From the NCBI GenBank assembly GCA_902825965.1, contig CADEDA010000005.1, positions 159,637 through 223,636 on the forward strand: a stretch of DNA of 64,000 nucleotides. The letters are read 5' to 3'. The position numbers and the translations under genes were made by a program. Source of the DNA: an uncultured Gemmatimonadota bacterium. GTDB taxonomy: Bacteria > Gemmatimonadota > Gemmatimonadetes > Gemmatimonadales > Gemmatimonadaceae. Below are positions 30,555 through 39,105 of the stretch, one piece after another. Position 1 is the first letter of the stretch. The number at the start of each line of letters is the position of its first letter. The notes under the pieces were generated by a model. It was not told the DNA's origin. It searched no databases and saw only the letters and a list, made by a program, of their open reading frames with translations.

Positions 30555-31727
30555 TCAGGCCCCGATGCGCGCCGCCAGTGCGGCGACGGCGGGGCGGTGC
30601 TCCGCCGGCGATTCCTCGACGAAGATCGCCTGCCCGGCCGCGCTCAGGCTCGTGCCGTACGGCGGGCCCAGCAGGTGCAATCGCAGCAGGATGCGCGACA
30701 TCGCCTCGGGTCCGACGAGGTCGGCGATATCGAGGATCGCATGGAGCCCGCTGTTGGTCGCAAGGCCAGGGACCCAACCGCGGGTCTCCGTCCAACTGGC
30801 GGGATCGGCCGAGTGGCCGTTGGCGCGGTTGTGCCCGTAGAGCTCGATGTACTGCGTGATCCGCTCGTGCCCCATGTAGGAGTGGCCGAGCTCATGCGGG
30901 ATGATCTGCTGGAAGCCCATCATCCCCGTGCGCCAGCGCGCGTCGTACGTGCCGCGGTCCTCGAGACTCAGCATCCCGCCGCCACCCGAGGACCCCACGA
31001 CGAATCCGTATTGGATGTGCACGGCGTCGTGCGGGAACCGGCGCTGCAGCAACTCCTCGAGATGGGGCAGCACCGCGAGCGCCCGCTGCAGCGCGGCGGC
31101 GGCCTCCGCGCGCATCGACTCCTCAGGGAACCCGAGCACCACTTGCAGGGGATCCCCGTTGCCGTGCGCCGCCGTGACCCAGTGGTAGCGACCGGCCGCG
31201 GCCATCGCGGCCAGCATGCCGGCATCCCCCACGATGCGGAGTTTCTGCTGCAGGTACTCCGCGTTCCCGGGATTCCGCGGCAGGGCGTCGAGCAGTTGCT
31301 GCCGCAGCACGCGCTGGGACGCCGCAAGGCGGTCGAAGAACGCCAAGACCGGCGCCGCCGCGTCGGACGCGGTCACCTGGTGCGAGGACGTGGCGCTCAC
31401 CGTCGCCGCCTCGCTCGAGAACGCATCCACACGCACGGTCGCGGGACCGACCTGCGTGGCCAGGAGCTCCGTCCGGAATCGCGCCTCGAGCAGGACATGA
31501 CGCTGCGCCTGGTACGTCAGCACGACGCTGTCCACGCGAGCGCTGCCGCTGACCTCGCCGGCGATGCTGACGGTCGTCAGCGCGGCGGTCTGGGGAGCGA
31601 CCGGTGCCAAGGTGACGCTCATGGTCTTGGCCGGCGTGGTCGGTGGATCCGACTCACCCCCGCAGGCCGCCAGCCCCACGACGCACAGGACAGACGACGC
31701 GAACCGTTCGATCCTCGGGATCCGCAT
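30555..31727 (-). CDS. Putative zinc metallopeptidase lipoprotein (HExxH)
   Basis: A 390-residue protein. The ATG at 31727 starts a lipoprotein signal with lipobox GLAAC; a TTG two codons earlier is possible. Residues 35-120 look like a beta-sandwich, rich in Val, Thr and Ser. The second half is helical and contains the zinc motif HELGHSYMGHE (His278, Glu279, His282) with a possible third ligand in the following Glu/His residues, as in gluzincins of the M1/M61 type. A Ser/Gly run precedes the motif. No close family can be named. Likely an outer- or inner-membrane-anchored peptidase acting in the periplasm. Confidence 0.7.
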   Translation of the reverse strand: MRIPRIERFASSVLCVVGLAACGGESDPPTTPAKTMSVTLAPVAPQTAALTTVSIAGEVSGSARVDSVVLTYQAQRHVLLEARFRTELLATQVGPATVRVDAFSSEAATVSATSSHQVTASDAAAPVLAFFDRLAASQRVLRQQLLDALPRNPGNAEYLQQKLRIVGDAGMLAAMAAAGRYHWVTAAHGNGDPLQVVLGFPEESMRAEAAAALQRALAVLPHLEELLQRRFPHDAVHIQYGFVVGSSGGGGMLSLEDRGTYDARWRTGMMGFQQIIPHELGHSYMGHERITQYIELYGHNRANGHSADPASWTETRGWVPGLATNSGLHAILDIADLVGPEAMSRILLRLHLLGPPYGTSLSAAGQAIFVEESPAEHRPAVAALAARIGA

Positions 31728-31861
31728 GGTCAAGACAGTCTATGCGCGGGACCGAGGCGTCGCACGACACGGGACGAGTGGTGCGCCGCGTGCCGCGGAC
31801 GGTGCGAATCGAGGTCCGCTTACGGCGGGTCCGCCGGCGGCGGATGGCGTAAGTTTGGGGG

Positions 31862-32437
31862 ATGCACGAGCAGACCGACCTGGAACGCTGGCACCATGCC
31901 GTGAACACCCGCGACGCCGCCTACGACGGGCGGTTCATCGTCGCGCTCGTGTCCACGGGCATCTATTGCCGTCCGGTCTGTCCGTCGCGGCTTGCGCGGC
32001 CGGAGAACCGACGCTTCTTCGCCACCGCCGTCGATGCCGCGGCCGCAGGGTTCCGCGCCTGCCGTCGCTGCCGACCGGAGCTGTGCCCGGGCGAGGCCCC
32101 GGTCGACGCCGTGCCGCGCCTCGCCAAACACGTGGCCGCGCGGATTTCCGCCGGTGCCCTCGACCGCGGCTCGCTGCGCGAGCTGGCCTCCACCATGGGC
32201 ATGAGCGAGCGTCACGTCCGTCGCGCGGTCGAACGCGAGCTCGGCGCCTCACCCAAGCGCCTCGCGGTGGCGCAACGCCTCCGCCGCGCGACCGCCTTGC
32301 TCGCGGACCCACGGCGGACGGTCACACAGGTCGCCTACACCAGCGGCTTCCAGAGCCTGCGCCGATTCAATGCGGCGTTCCGCGCGCAGTTCGCGATGTC
32401 GCCGACGGCGTGGCGCCGGCGATCGTCGCGCGGGTGA
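31862..32437 (+). CDS. Ada N-terminal domain fused to AraC helix-turn-helix, no methyltransferase domain
   Basis: A 191-residue protein. Residues 20-75 are the Ada zinc domain with Cys36, Cys40, Cys67 and Cys70 in register with E. coli Ada (Cys38, 42, 69, 72); Cys36 would accept methyl groups from DNA phosphotriesters. Residues 90-185 form an AraC DNA-binding domain (MSERHVRRAVERE, then VAYTSGFQSLRRFNAAFR). The C-terminal O6-alkylguanine transferase or AlkA domain found in longer homologues is missing, so it may be a stand-alone methylation sensor and activator, or the N-terminal part of a split Ada. The target genes are not evident nearby. Its 3' end overlaps the convergent TPR gene by 71 bases. 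Confidence 0.88.
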   Translation: MHEQTDLERWHHAVNTRDAAYDGRFIVALVSTGIYCRPVCPSRLARPENRRFFATAVDAAAAGFRACRRCRPELCPGEAPVDAVPRLAKHVAARISAGALDRGSLRELASTMGMSERHVRRAVERELGASPKRLAVAQRLRRATALLADPRRTVTQVAYTSGFQSLRRFNAAFRAQFAMSPTAWRRRSSRG

Positions 32438-33866
32438 ACACGTAGGCGAGCGTCGGCAGGATGTTCATGTCGCGCGCCTTGACCCGCGCCGCGTCCGCGG
32501 CGGCACGGTCGCCCCGCGCGGCGAACGCACGCGATCTGGCGAGCCACACCGCCGGGATCTGCTGATCGGCGCGGTCCAGCGCCGACAACGCCTCGTCGGG
32601 CGCGGCCATCGCGAGTGAGACCGCGGCGTGCAGCTCCTGGGCCTGGCGCTGCCGCGCGTCGTTCTTCCGCGCCTCGGCGCCGGTCGCGTACGCCAGCGCC
32701 CGGGCGCGCGCGACCGCGAGTGCCGCAGGGTCCGTCGCCGCATGCGCCACCGCCACCCGGCCTTCGTCGTACAGTGCGGCCAGTGCATCATCCGCCTTCT
32801 GCTCGGCGCTCACGCTCGAGGCGGCGAGCAGGGCGTGCGCCGCGGCGAAGCGCGACGCGGCCGCTGCGGGCTGCCCGGCGTGCAGCAGGATCTCCGCGAT
32901 GATCGCTCCGTCCGCCGCGAGGTTCACCGTGTCCGCGATCGCGCGCGCCAGCGCCTCGCGCTTCGCCATCGCGTCGAGCGCCTTGGCGGTCGCTCCCCGG
33001 TCGATGTGCACCATCGCGAGGTTGAGCAGCGCTGTACGACGCTCGCCGTCATCCCGGGCTTCGGCGAGCTGCAGTTCCGACGTGGCGATCGCGTCATCGT
33101 GGCGCCCGGCGAGCATCTGCCCCGCCGTGATGCCGGTGAATGCGCCGGCGAAGTGTGCGTCGAGCCTCAGGGCCTTGCGGTACTGCGCGATGCTCTCGTC
33201 GAACCGTCCGAGCAGGAGCAGCAGCTCCGCATACGAGTCGTAGGGATTCGGATCGTCGGGTACGAGGCGCACGTACTGCGCGAAGGCGTCCTCCGCCGCC
33301 GACAGGCGGCCGGCGGCACGGTAGGCGTACCCGAGCTGATTGTACGCGAGGGCGTACTGCGGCTCGATCGCGATCGCGGCACGGAACTCGGCGATCGCGC
33401 GGTCGTACTGCTGCTGTGCGGCGAGGGCATTGGCCAGGGTCCAGTGGGCGCGTTCATCGCCGGGGTACAGCGCGACGAGGGACTCCGCGACCTGCCGCGC
33501 GGCGTCGGGGTCGCCGCTGCGCCGCGCGTGCAGGCTCTGGATGAGCAGGCGCTCGCCGGCGGACGCCGTCACGGCGAGCGTGAGCGCCCGCGCGAGGTGC
33601 ACGGCACCGTCACGCGCCGTCGCGGCGGTCGCCGCAAGGCCGTACGCCGCGAGTGCGAAGCCGGAGTCGAGGGCGAACGCCTCCGCGAAGCGCTGGTGTG
33701 CGTCGTGCGGCTGGAGCTTCTCGTTCAGGGCGCGCCCCTCCAGGTACAGGGCGCGCGCCGGCGCGGACGACGTGGTGACGGGGATCTTGCCATCGGGTGG
33801 CGTGCAGGCCTGCAGGGCCAGACCGCCGAGCGCGAGTGTCATCGCGCGCCGGAATCGCGGGTACAT
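32367..33866 (-). CDS. Tetratricopeptide-repeat lipoprotein
   Basis: A 499-residue protein with ATG 33866 (GAGG upstream) and lipobox LQAC at residue 21. At least nine TPR-like helical pairs can be followed, clearest between residues 130 and 260 (AHWTLANALAAQQQYDRAIAEF, YAYRAAGRLSAAEDAF, LLLGRFDESIAQYRKAL). The remainder is Ala-rich and helical. TPR proteins bind partner proteins; no catalytic domain is present. Similar repeats occur in the sensor half of winged-helix/TPR regulators, but no DNA-binding domain is fused here. The last 71 bases are antisense to the Ada-like gene. Confidence 0.8.
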   Translation of the reverse strand: MYPRFRRAMTLALGGLALQACTPPDGKIPVTTSSAPARALYLEGRALNEKLQPHDAHQRFAEAFALDSGFALAAYGLAATAATARDGAVHLARALTLAVTASAGERLLIQSLHARRSGDPDAARQVAESLVALYPGDERAHWTLANALAAQQQYDRAIAEFRAAIAIEPQYALAYNQLGYAYRAAGRLSAAEDAFAQYVRLVPDDPNPYDSYAELLLLLGRFDESIAQYRKALRLDAHFAGAFTGITAGQMLAGRHDDAIATSELQLAEARDDGERRTALLNLAMVHIDRGATAKALDAMAKREALARAIADTVNLAADGAIIAEILLHAGQPAAAASRFAAAHALLAASSVSAEQKADDALAALYDEGRVAVAHAATDPAALAVARARALAYATGAEARKNDARQRQAQELHAAVSLAMAAPDEALSALDRADQQIPAVWLARSRAFAARGDRAAADAARVKARDMNILPTLAYVFTRATIAGATPSATSRTARGTPH

Positions 33867-33902
33867 CCATCCTCGGAGTGTGGGTCGCGAGGATGCTAAC
33901 GG

Positions 33903-33934
33903 CGGTCCGGAAGCGGTGCTCGCCGCTTCCGGAC
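33903..33934 (-). terminator. Hairpin terminator after the SRPBCC gene
   Basis: A perfect 13-base-pair stem (33903-33915 with 33922-33934) with a 6-base loop, 12 bases beyond the stop of the minus-strand gene. Confidence 0.75.
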
Positions 33935-33946
33935 CTGTTGGTGTGA

Positions 33947-34924
33947 CTACCGCGCGGCGAGCACCTCGCGTTCGAGCCGCAGGTAGCTCGTCTCCATGCC
34001 GGTGGTCATGCCGGTGCCGAGGATCATGTCGCGCATCGCCTTGTCGGGATACGTGATCACGAGGGCGATGAGCGTCCCGCCCTTCACCGGCACGAGCGAG
34101 AGCTCGTTGCGGACGCCGGGCCCCTCCATGCCGATCATGCGCTCCGAGGTCACCGCCCGGTACGGCGCGGCGGATTCGAGCAGCTCGCCCTCGAAGCCGA
34201 AGCGCTGCGTCTTGTCGAGCGTCTCCCACTCGTAGCGATACGCCTCGCCCACCTTCGTGGCGACCTGGCAGACCGGCATCGTCCAGCCGTCGGGACCGAG
34301 CAGCCAGCGCTGCATGAGCGCCGCGTCGTGATGCGCGCGCCAGACCTGCTCCACCGTCCCGCGGACCACGCGGCTGATGCGCACCTGCGTGTCGCTGAGC
34401 AACTGTGCCTCGGTCGCGCGATCCGCGGCGAAGCGCTTGAGGTCGGCGAGGCACTCGTCGATCTGGCTCATCGCCGACTTCATGCCCTCCATCATGCCCA
34501 TCTTCGCCAGCTGGTCCATGGACTCGAGGCTCGCGAACTGCGTGACACTCGTCATGCGCGCCCCGTTGGTGGTCTTCTCGAAGTTGAAGACCATGCGCAT
34601 GGTGGGCATGGCGTCGTTGGGCTTGCCGGACTCGTCGGCGAAGCCGTCCTCCACCTCGAAGCGCTTGTTGGGCTCGACGGCCAGGAAGCGGAACCAGCCG
34701 CTGGACTTGGTCCCGTCGGGGCCGGTCATGTAGTAGTGCGAGTAGCCGCCGACGGCCATGTCGTGGCGCGTGAACGTGGCGGGCCATTCCTTGGGACCCC
34801 AGAAACGCTCGAGCTGCCGCGGGTCGGCGTAGGCATCCCACAAACGCTCGAGCGTCACGGGGTAGTCGGCGACGACGGTGAGCGTGAGGGCGGAGGGATC
34901 GGACGTGACGGACGTGATCGGCAT
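33947..34924 (-). CDS. Tandem AHSA1-type SRPBCC protein
   Basis: A 325-residue cytoplasmic protein made of two SRPBCC/START-like domains. The first (about 10-160) opens VVADYPVTLERLWDAYADPRQLERFWGP and the second (about 180-325) opens ISRVVRGTVEQVWRAHHDAALMQRWLLGP. These helix-grip folds bind hydrophobic ligands; the AHSA1 type is often encoded beside an ArsR repressor. The ATG at 34924 starts 2 bases after the stop of the ArsR gene and has AGAGG upstream. The duplicated form is less common than single-domain members and may be a fusion of two former neighbours. Ligand and process are unknown. Confidence 0.88.
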   Translation of the reverse strand: MPITSVTSDPSALTLTVVADYPVTLERLWDAYADPRQLERFWGPKEWPATFTRHDMAVGGYSHYYMTGPDGTKSSGWFRFLAVEPNKRFEVEDGFADESGKPNDAMPTMRMVFNFEKTTNGARMTSVTQFASLESMDQLAKMGMMEGMKSAMSQIDECLADLKRFAADRATEAQLLSDTQVRISRVVRGTVEQVWRAHHDAALMQRWLLGPDGWTMPVCQVATKVGEAYRYEWETLDKTQRFGFEGELLESAAPYRAVTSERMIGMEGPGVRNELSLVPVKGGTLIALVITYPDKAMRDMILGTGMTTGMETSYLRLEREVLAAR

Positions 34925-34926
34925 GA

Positions 34927-35280
34927 CTACCTCTTGGAGGGTCGGGGAGCGGCGAGGACGGCGTCGAGCTGGCTGAAGCGCTCGAACCACAGTTGTTCCA
35001 GCCGGGACAGCAGGTCGCGGGCCCGCGCGAGCTGTTCCGGGTTGCCGCGCACGATGCGTTCGCGGCCCTGCACGTGTTTGGTCACGAGTCCGGCATCCTC
35101 CAGGACGGCGACGTGTTTCTGCACGGCGGCGAACGACATGTCGTAGCGCGCCGCGAGTGCGGAGACCGACGCCTGCTCACCCGCCATCACGCGCGCGACG
35201 ATGTCGCGCCGGGTGGTGTCGGCGAGCGCGCGGAAGAGTCGGTCGAGGTCCGCGTCGGAGAGCTGAAAACGTGCAACCAT
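34927..35280 (-). CDS. ArsR-family transcriptional regulator
   Basis: A 117-residue winged-helix protein. It has LDRLFRALADTTRRDIVARVM, then VSALAARYDMSFAAVQKHVAVLEDAGLV as helix-turn-helix, and VQGRERIVRG as the wing. There are no metal-binding Cys in the usual alpha-3 or alpha-5 places, so it likely senses something other than metal, as do members paired with SRPBCC genes. The ATG at 35280 is chosen because a palindrome centres just on its edge; an upstream in-frame Met at 35307 is possible but would cover the operator. It is the first gene of a two-gene operon. Confidence 0.9.
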   Translation of the reverse strand: MVARFQLSDADLDRLFRALADTTRRDIVARVMAGEQASVSALAARYDMSFAAVQKHVAVLEDAGLVTKHVQGRERIVRGNPEQLARARDLLSRLEQLWFERFSQLDAVLAAPRPSKR

Positions 35281-35292
35281 GTGGTTGTACGT
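35269..35292 (-). promoter_or_regulatory. Inverted repeat across the ArsR start codon, likely operator
   Basis: ACGTGCAACCAT at 35269-35280 and GTGGTTGTACGT at 35281-35292 form a 24-base palindrome with 10 of 12 pairs matched and no spacer. It covers the start codon of the ArsR gene, which suggests direct autorepression. Binding by ArsR is inferred from position. Confidence 0.65.
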
Positions 35293-35350
35293 TAGGGACG
35301 CCGCCAACGCCTGTCAAGGACCCGCGGTTCTGCGAGGCCGCGACGCCGCC

Positions 35351-35395
35351 GCGGCCGGCGCGGCCGGCGCGGCCCGCACGGCCCGCACGGCCGGG
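35351..35395. repeat. Five copies of a 9-base tandem repeat
   Basis: Units GCGGCCGGC, GCGGCCGGC, GCGGCCCGC, ACGGCCCGC and ACGGCCGGG lie in the 120-base gap between the ArsR start and the 3' end of the next lipoprotein gene. They are almost entirely G and C and can form several alternative stems. Confidence 0.8.
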
Positions 35396-35401
35396 GTCGC
35401 G

Positions 35402-36010
35402 CTACGGCGCCACCGGCGCGGCGAGCGTCGTCACGGTCACGCTGTACGTCGACGTCTGCACCACGAACCACGCAGTCTCGCGCGGGCTGCGCACGACGTA
35501 CACCTCGTACTGGTACTGTCCCTCGTCGTACGCGGCGAGCCCCAGCTGCTTCGCGGGATCGGCGTCCGCCGGGAACAGCTGCCGCACGGCGTCGACCACC
35601 ACCGCCGCGTCGTTGGTCGGCTGCAGGCGATTCACCTGCACGCCGCCGAGTGCACTGATGCGATCGCGGTAGTGCCGTCGCATCTCGAGCGTGGACTGGC
35701 CTGCGGGGATGCTGAAGCCACGACGTTCCAGCCGCCCCTCGACGGTGAGCAGTTGGGTCCCCGCGATAACCCGGATCGCGTCGCGCGCCGAGTGCGCCTC
35801 GACGTTCCGCGCCGCCGCCGGCACCGACGCCGGCCAGTCGACGAACGGGAACGCGCCCAGCGAGTCCGTCGTCATCGGGATCGTCGCGAGGTCGAATCCC
35901 GTGCCGGATGCCGGGGTCGCGGCCGGGCGCTCGGCGTCCTTCGTGCCGCAGGCCGTCAGGGAGCAGAGGAACACGAGCAGGCAGGCACGGTGCAGCGTGG
36001 CGACGGACAC
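35402..36010 (-). CDS. Hypothetical lipoprotein
   Basis: A 202-residue protein with lipobox LTAC at residue 21 and an acidic/Ala-rich linker to about residue 45. The body contains a segment like VEGRLERRGFSIPAGQ followed by an SxLEMRRHYRDRI helix and a later QLGLAAYDEGQYQYEVYVVR strand pair. This resembles the small domain that often precedes OmpA-like domains in outer-membrane lipoproteins, but no OmpA domain is present. I cannot name a family with confidence. It is divergent from the Ig-domain lipoprotein at 36180. Confidence 0.7.
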   Translation of the reverse strand: MSVATLHRACLLVFLCSLTACGTKDAERPAATPASGTGFDLATIPMTTDSLGAFPFVDWPASVPAAARNVEAHSARDAIRVIAGTQLLTVEGRLERRGFSIPAGQSTLEMRRHYRDRISALGGVQVNRLQPTNDAAVVVDAVRQLFPADADPAKQLGLAAYDEGQYQYEVYVVRSPRETAWFVVQTSTYSVTVTTLAAPVAP

Positions 36011-36179
36011 GGGGTCTCCGGAGGGACGAGGGGGCCGATGGGGGTGGCGCGGATACTAGCAGTTCCAGCCAATCACACGCTGTGACGTGGGTCATGACTC
36101 GCGGGGTCCTCGAGTCGTATTCATGGCGCTGCCCGACTTCGCCCCACGACCACCCGCCGTCCACCGAGGCGCTCCCCTC

Positions 36180-37604
36180 ATGCCGTTCTCCCGCCGCTCG
36201 CTCTCCGTCGCCGCACTCGCCCTGCTCACCGTCGCCTGCAAGGGTGACGGCCCCGTGGGTGCAGCCGCGCCGACCATCACCACGCAGCCGCTGAGCGTGT
36301 CGAGCATCGTCGGCAGCCCGGCACAGCTTCGCGTCTCCGCCGAGGGTGCGCGTCCACTCACGTTCCAGTGGAAGCGCGGCGGTGTGGACATCGCCGGCGC
36401 GACGGATTCGATCCTCACGATCGCCAGCACGGTCGCCGGCGACAGCGGCGCGGTGTTCACCGTCGCGGTCAGCAACAGCCGCGGCTCGGTCACGAGCAGC
36501 GAGGCCCGGCTGTTCGTGTACCAGCAGGGCGACCTCTTGGGTTACCTCGTGAACTTCGCCGAGACGGCCGTGCGCAGCTGGAACCACGGCGGCCACAGCA
36601 TCGACGCGCGATTCGACGAGAGCCAGGGGCGCTGGGACTACACCAACACCACGTACGAGCCGTGGCTGTTCGATCGTCCGGAGGTGTTCCGCATGCTCTC
36701 GGTGATGACCGGCGATGCGCGCTGGCTCACGCAGGCGAACAGCGACCTCACCTACTACGAATCGCGGCTCGACGCCCAGGGGCTGTTCCTCAACCGCGGC
36801 GACGACACCAAGTACAGCTACGTCCACACCTGGAGCGGCAACGCGCCCAAGCAACTCGCGGCGTACATCGCCACGCGGGACGGGTTCCCCAACTCGGCGA
36901 ACCTCGCGCCCGGTGCGTTGTGGACGGAGCGCGAACTCTGGGTGGGACTCGACGCGGCCGTGAAGTACCACACGCTCACCAACGACAGCGCGGCCCTCGT
37001 CCGGGCCCAGGCGATGGTCAACCAGTGGGACCAGGTCACCGCCGGGCGCGGTGCGCCGCTGGTGACCTACACGCAGCACGAAGGCGGCGGGCCCGGTGGC
37101 AGCTCGCCCACCGACCTGGTCACCAGCCCGTGGATGGCGGCGCTCTACTTCCAGGCGGCGCGGCTCTACATCGCCCGCGTGCCGTCGGCAGCGGCGCAGG
37201 TGCACCAGCAGGCCAGTGCGTACTTCGATTGGCTCAACGTCCCCTCCAATCGCGGCTTCTATGCGGGCACCGATGCCCACCCGCAGTACGTCGGTCTCGT
37301 GTTCCCCGCCTATCTCGCCGGCGGCACGACCATCGGGGATGCCGGCGCCGACGCCGCGCACATGGACCATGCGCTCGACGTGGCGGGATTCATCGCCTTC
37401 GCGATCCGCGCCAAGCAGGCGCTGGGCCTGCCCACGGCCGCCGCCCAGAGCCGCCTGGCCGAGATGAAGGTGACGGCCCAACGCGCCTTCGAGAACGCGA
37501 CCCGGACCACCACGTACCTGCCGCGCTATCGCGTGAACCCGCCGCGCAAGTTCAACTGGTGGGTGCGTGGCATGAACGAGCTCCGGGCGAACGGCGGCGG
37601 CTGA
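36180..37604 (+). CDS. Ig-like plus alpha/alpha-toroid lipoprotein
   Basis: A 474-residue protein. The ATG at 36180 begins a signal with lipobox TVAC (Cys20). An immunoglobulin-like domain covers about 30-118 (PAQLRVSAEG, FQWKRGGVDI, DSGAVFTVAVSN). The remainder, about 125-470, is helical with regularly spaced Trp, Tyr and His, as in six-hairpin glycosidases or related lyases (WNHGGHSIDARFDE, YEPWLFDRPEVFRML, DLTYYESRLDAQGLFL). The exact enzyme family and acid residue cannot be assigned. It might act on polysaccharide at the cell surface with the Ig domain as spacer. A start 60 bases upstream would destroy the signal layout. Confidence 0.75.
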   Translation: MPFSRRSLSVAALALLTVACKGDGPVGAAAPTITTQPLSVSSIVGSPAQLRVSAEGARPLTFQWKRGGVDIAGATDSILTIASTVAGDSGAVFTVAVSNSRGSVTSSEARLFVYQQGDLLGYLVNFAETAVRSWNHGGHSIDARFDESQGRWDYTNTTYEPWLFDRPEVFRMLSVMTGDARWLTQANSDLTYYESRLDAQGLFLNRGDDTKYSYVHTWSGNAPKQLAAYIATRDGFPNSANLAPGALWTERELWVGLDAAVKYHTLTNDSAALVRAQAMVNQWDQVTAGRGAPLVTYTQHEGGGPGGSSPTDLVTSPWMAALYFQAARLYIARVPSAAAQVHQQASAYFDWLNVPSNRGFYAGTDAHPQYVGLVFPAYLAGGTTIGDAGADAAHMDHALDVAGFIAFAIRAKQALGLPTAAAQSRLAEMKVTAQRAFENATRTTTYLPRYRVNPPRKFNWWVRGMNELRANGGG

Positions 37605-37610
37605 CCCCTG

Positions 37611-37641
37611 CCGGTGGGCGCTGCGTCATTGCGCCCGCCGG
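37611..37641 (+). terminator. Hairpin terminator after the Ig/toroid gene
   Basis: CCGGTGGGCGC (37611-37621) pairs with GCGCCCGCCGG (37631-37641) with one G-U pair and a 9-base loop, 6 bases after the stop. Confidence 0.65.
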
Positions 37642-37692
37642 TACCCGGTCGTAGCGTATGCCGCCTCGGTTGACCCCCACTCGAGCGAGATC

Positions 37693-39105
37693 ATGGCGAC
37701 GCTCCGTACCGCACTGGCCGCCCTGGTCGTGGCCGGCTGCCTCCACACCGCCGGGCTGCCCGCCCAGGACACCGCCGCCGCACCGCGCGCGCTCCGCGAC
37801 GGCAGCATCCAGTCCCGCACGCTCGAGAACGGCCTGGTGGTCATCGTCGTGCGCAGCGACGTGATCCCCTTCGCGACCACCGAGGTGGTGCTGCGCGCGG
37901 GTGCGTTCACGCAGCTCGAGCCGACGGAACTCGGCGTACCGCACCTGCTCGAGCACATGCTCTTCCGCAAGACGGACCGCAGCAGCGAGGGTTCGTTCGC
38001 GCGGCGCGCCGCCGCGATCGACGTCCAGTGGAACGGCGTCACGACGGATGAGGCGGTGCGATACTACCTCGTCGGGCCGTCGAAGCATCTGGAGAAGCAG
38101 ATCGACCTCATGTCCGACCTCGTGCGCCGCGGGGATTTCACGGCGGACGGGCTCGACGTGGAGCGCGGCGTGGTGCGCGGCGAGCTCGAGCGCCGTGCGG
38201 CCGAGCCGGAGCTGCTGCTGCGGGTCGTGAACGACCGCCAGCTGTGGACCGACGCCGGCTGGGCCCGCAAGAACGCCGGCGGCAACATGATCGCGATCAT
38301 GGGGGCCTCGGTGGACCAACTCAAGGAGCTGCACAAGCGCTTCTACGTCCCCAACAACGCCGCGATCATCGTCACCGGCGACGTGAACGCGGACGAGGTG
38401 TTCCTGTTCGTGGAGCGGAAGTTCCGCGGATGGAAGCGCGGCCCCGATCCGCTCGCGACGGTCCCGCCGCTCCAGATCACCCCGCTCAAGGCGATCAAGC
38501 ACGAGACCCTCACGGCATCGGTCCGCGACGTGACCTTCCTCGTGCGCTGGCACGGGCCCAGCGTGGGCACGGACCGCAGCGCCACCTACGCCGCGGACAT
38601 GTTCGCGGGGCTCGTGAACCAGCCACTCTCGGGCACGCAACGACGGCTGGTGGACACCGGACTGTTCGAGCGGCTCTCGCTCTCCTACGACACCAAGAAC
38701 TTCGTCGGGCCGATCGAACTCTACGCCAAGACCACGCCCGAACAGGCGGTGGCGGCCGCCACGGCGCTCGGGGCGGAGCTCTCGCGGCTCGCCGCGGCCG
38801 ACTACTTCGACGACGCGGACCTCGGCTTCGCGCTCAAGCGGCAACAGGTGTACGCGGAGTTCCGCGCCGAGAGCGCCTCCGACTTCGCCCACACGCTCGC
38901 CGACATGTGGAGTTCGGCCGACCTCGGGTACCAGCTCGGCTACGTCGATTCGCTCGCCTCGCGGACACCCCAGGACGTCCGGCGCTTCGTGGACACCTAC
39001 CTGAAGGGCAAACCCATGGCCGTGACCGTGATGATGTCGGTCCCGACGCAGCAGGCGATCGCCGCCCCGTTGCAGCGGGCGTTGGCTGCCTGGAAGGTCC
39101 CATGA
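37693..39105 (+). CDS. M16 zinc peptidase, active subunit
   Basis: A 470-residue protein with a signal peptide (cleavage near PAQDT, residue 26). The inverted zinc motif HLLEH is present at His84, Glu87 and His88, and the third ligand Glu164 follows 76 residues after His88, the usual M16 spacing. The protein has the two half-barrel domains of M16B enzymes. These peptidases often act as heterodimers with an inactive partner; the next gene is exactly such a partner and is coupled by an ATGA overlap. It likely degrades peptides in the periplasm or at the outer membrane. Confidence 0.93.
   Translation: MATLRTALAALVVAGCLHTAGLPAQDTAAAPRALRDGSIQSRTLENGLVVIVVRSDVIPFATTEVVLRAGAFTQLEPTELGVPHLLEHMLFRKTDRSSEGSFARRAAAIDVQWNGVTTDEAVRYYLVGPSKHLEKQIDLMSDLVRRGDFTADGLDVERGVVRGELERRAAEPELLLRVVNDRQLWTDAGWARKNAGGNMIAIMGASVDQLKELHKRFYVPNNAAIIVTGDVNADEVFLFVERKFRGWKRGPDPLATVPPLQITPLKAIKHETLTASVRDVTFLVRWHGPSVGTDRSATYAADMFAGLVNQPLSGTQRRLVDTGLFERLSLSYDTKNFVGPIELYAKTTPEQAVAAATALGAELSRLAAADYFDDADLGFALKRQQVYAEFRAESASDFAHTLADMWSSADLGYQLGYVDSLASRTPQDVRRFVDTYLKGKPMAVTVMMSVPTQQAIAAPLQRALAAWKVP

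Noticed and set aside
35292..37481. A 729-codon minus-strand frame
   Set aside because: It spans two real genes and an intergenic repeat, with no start signal or domain; a G+C artefact.
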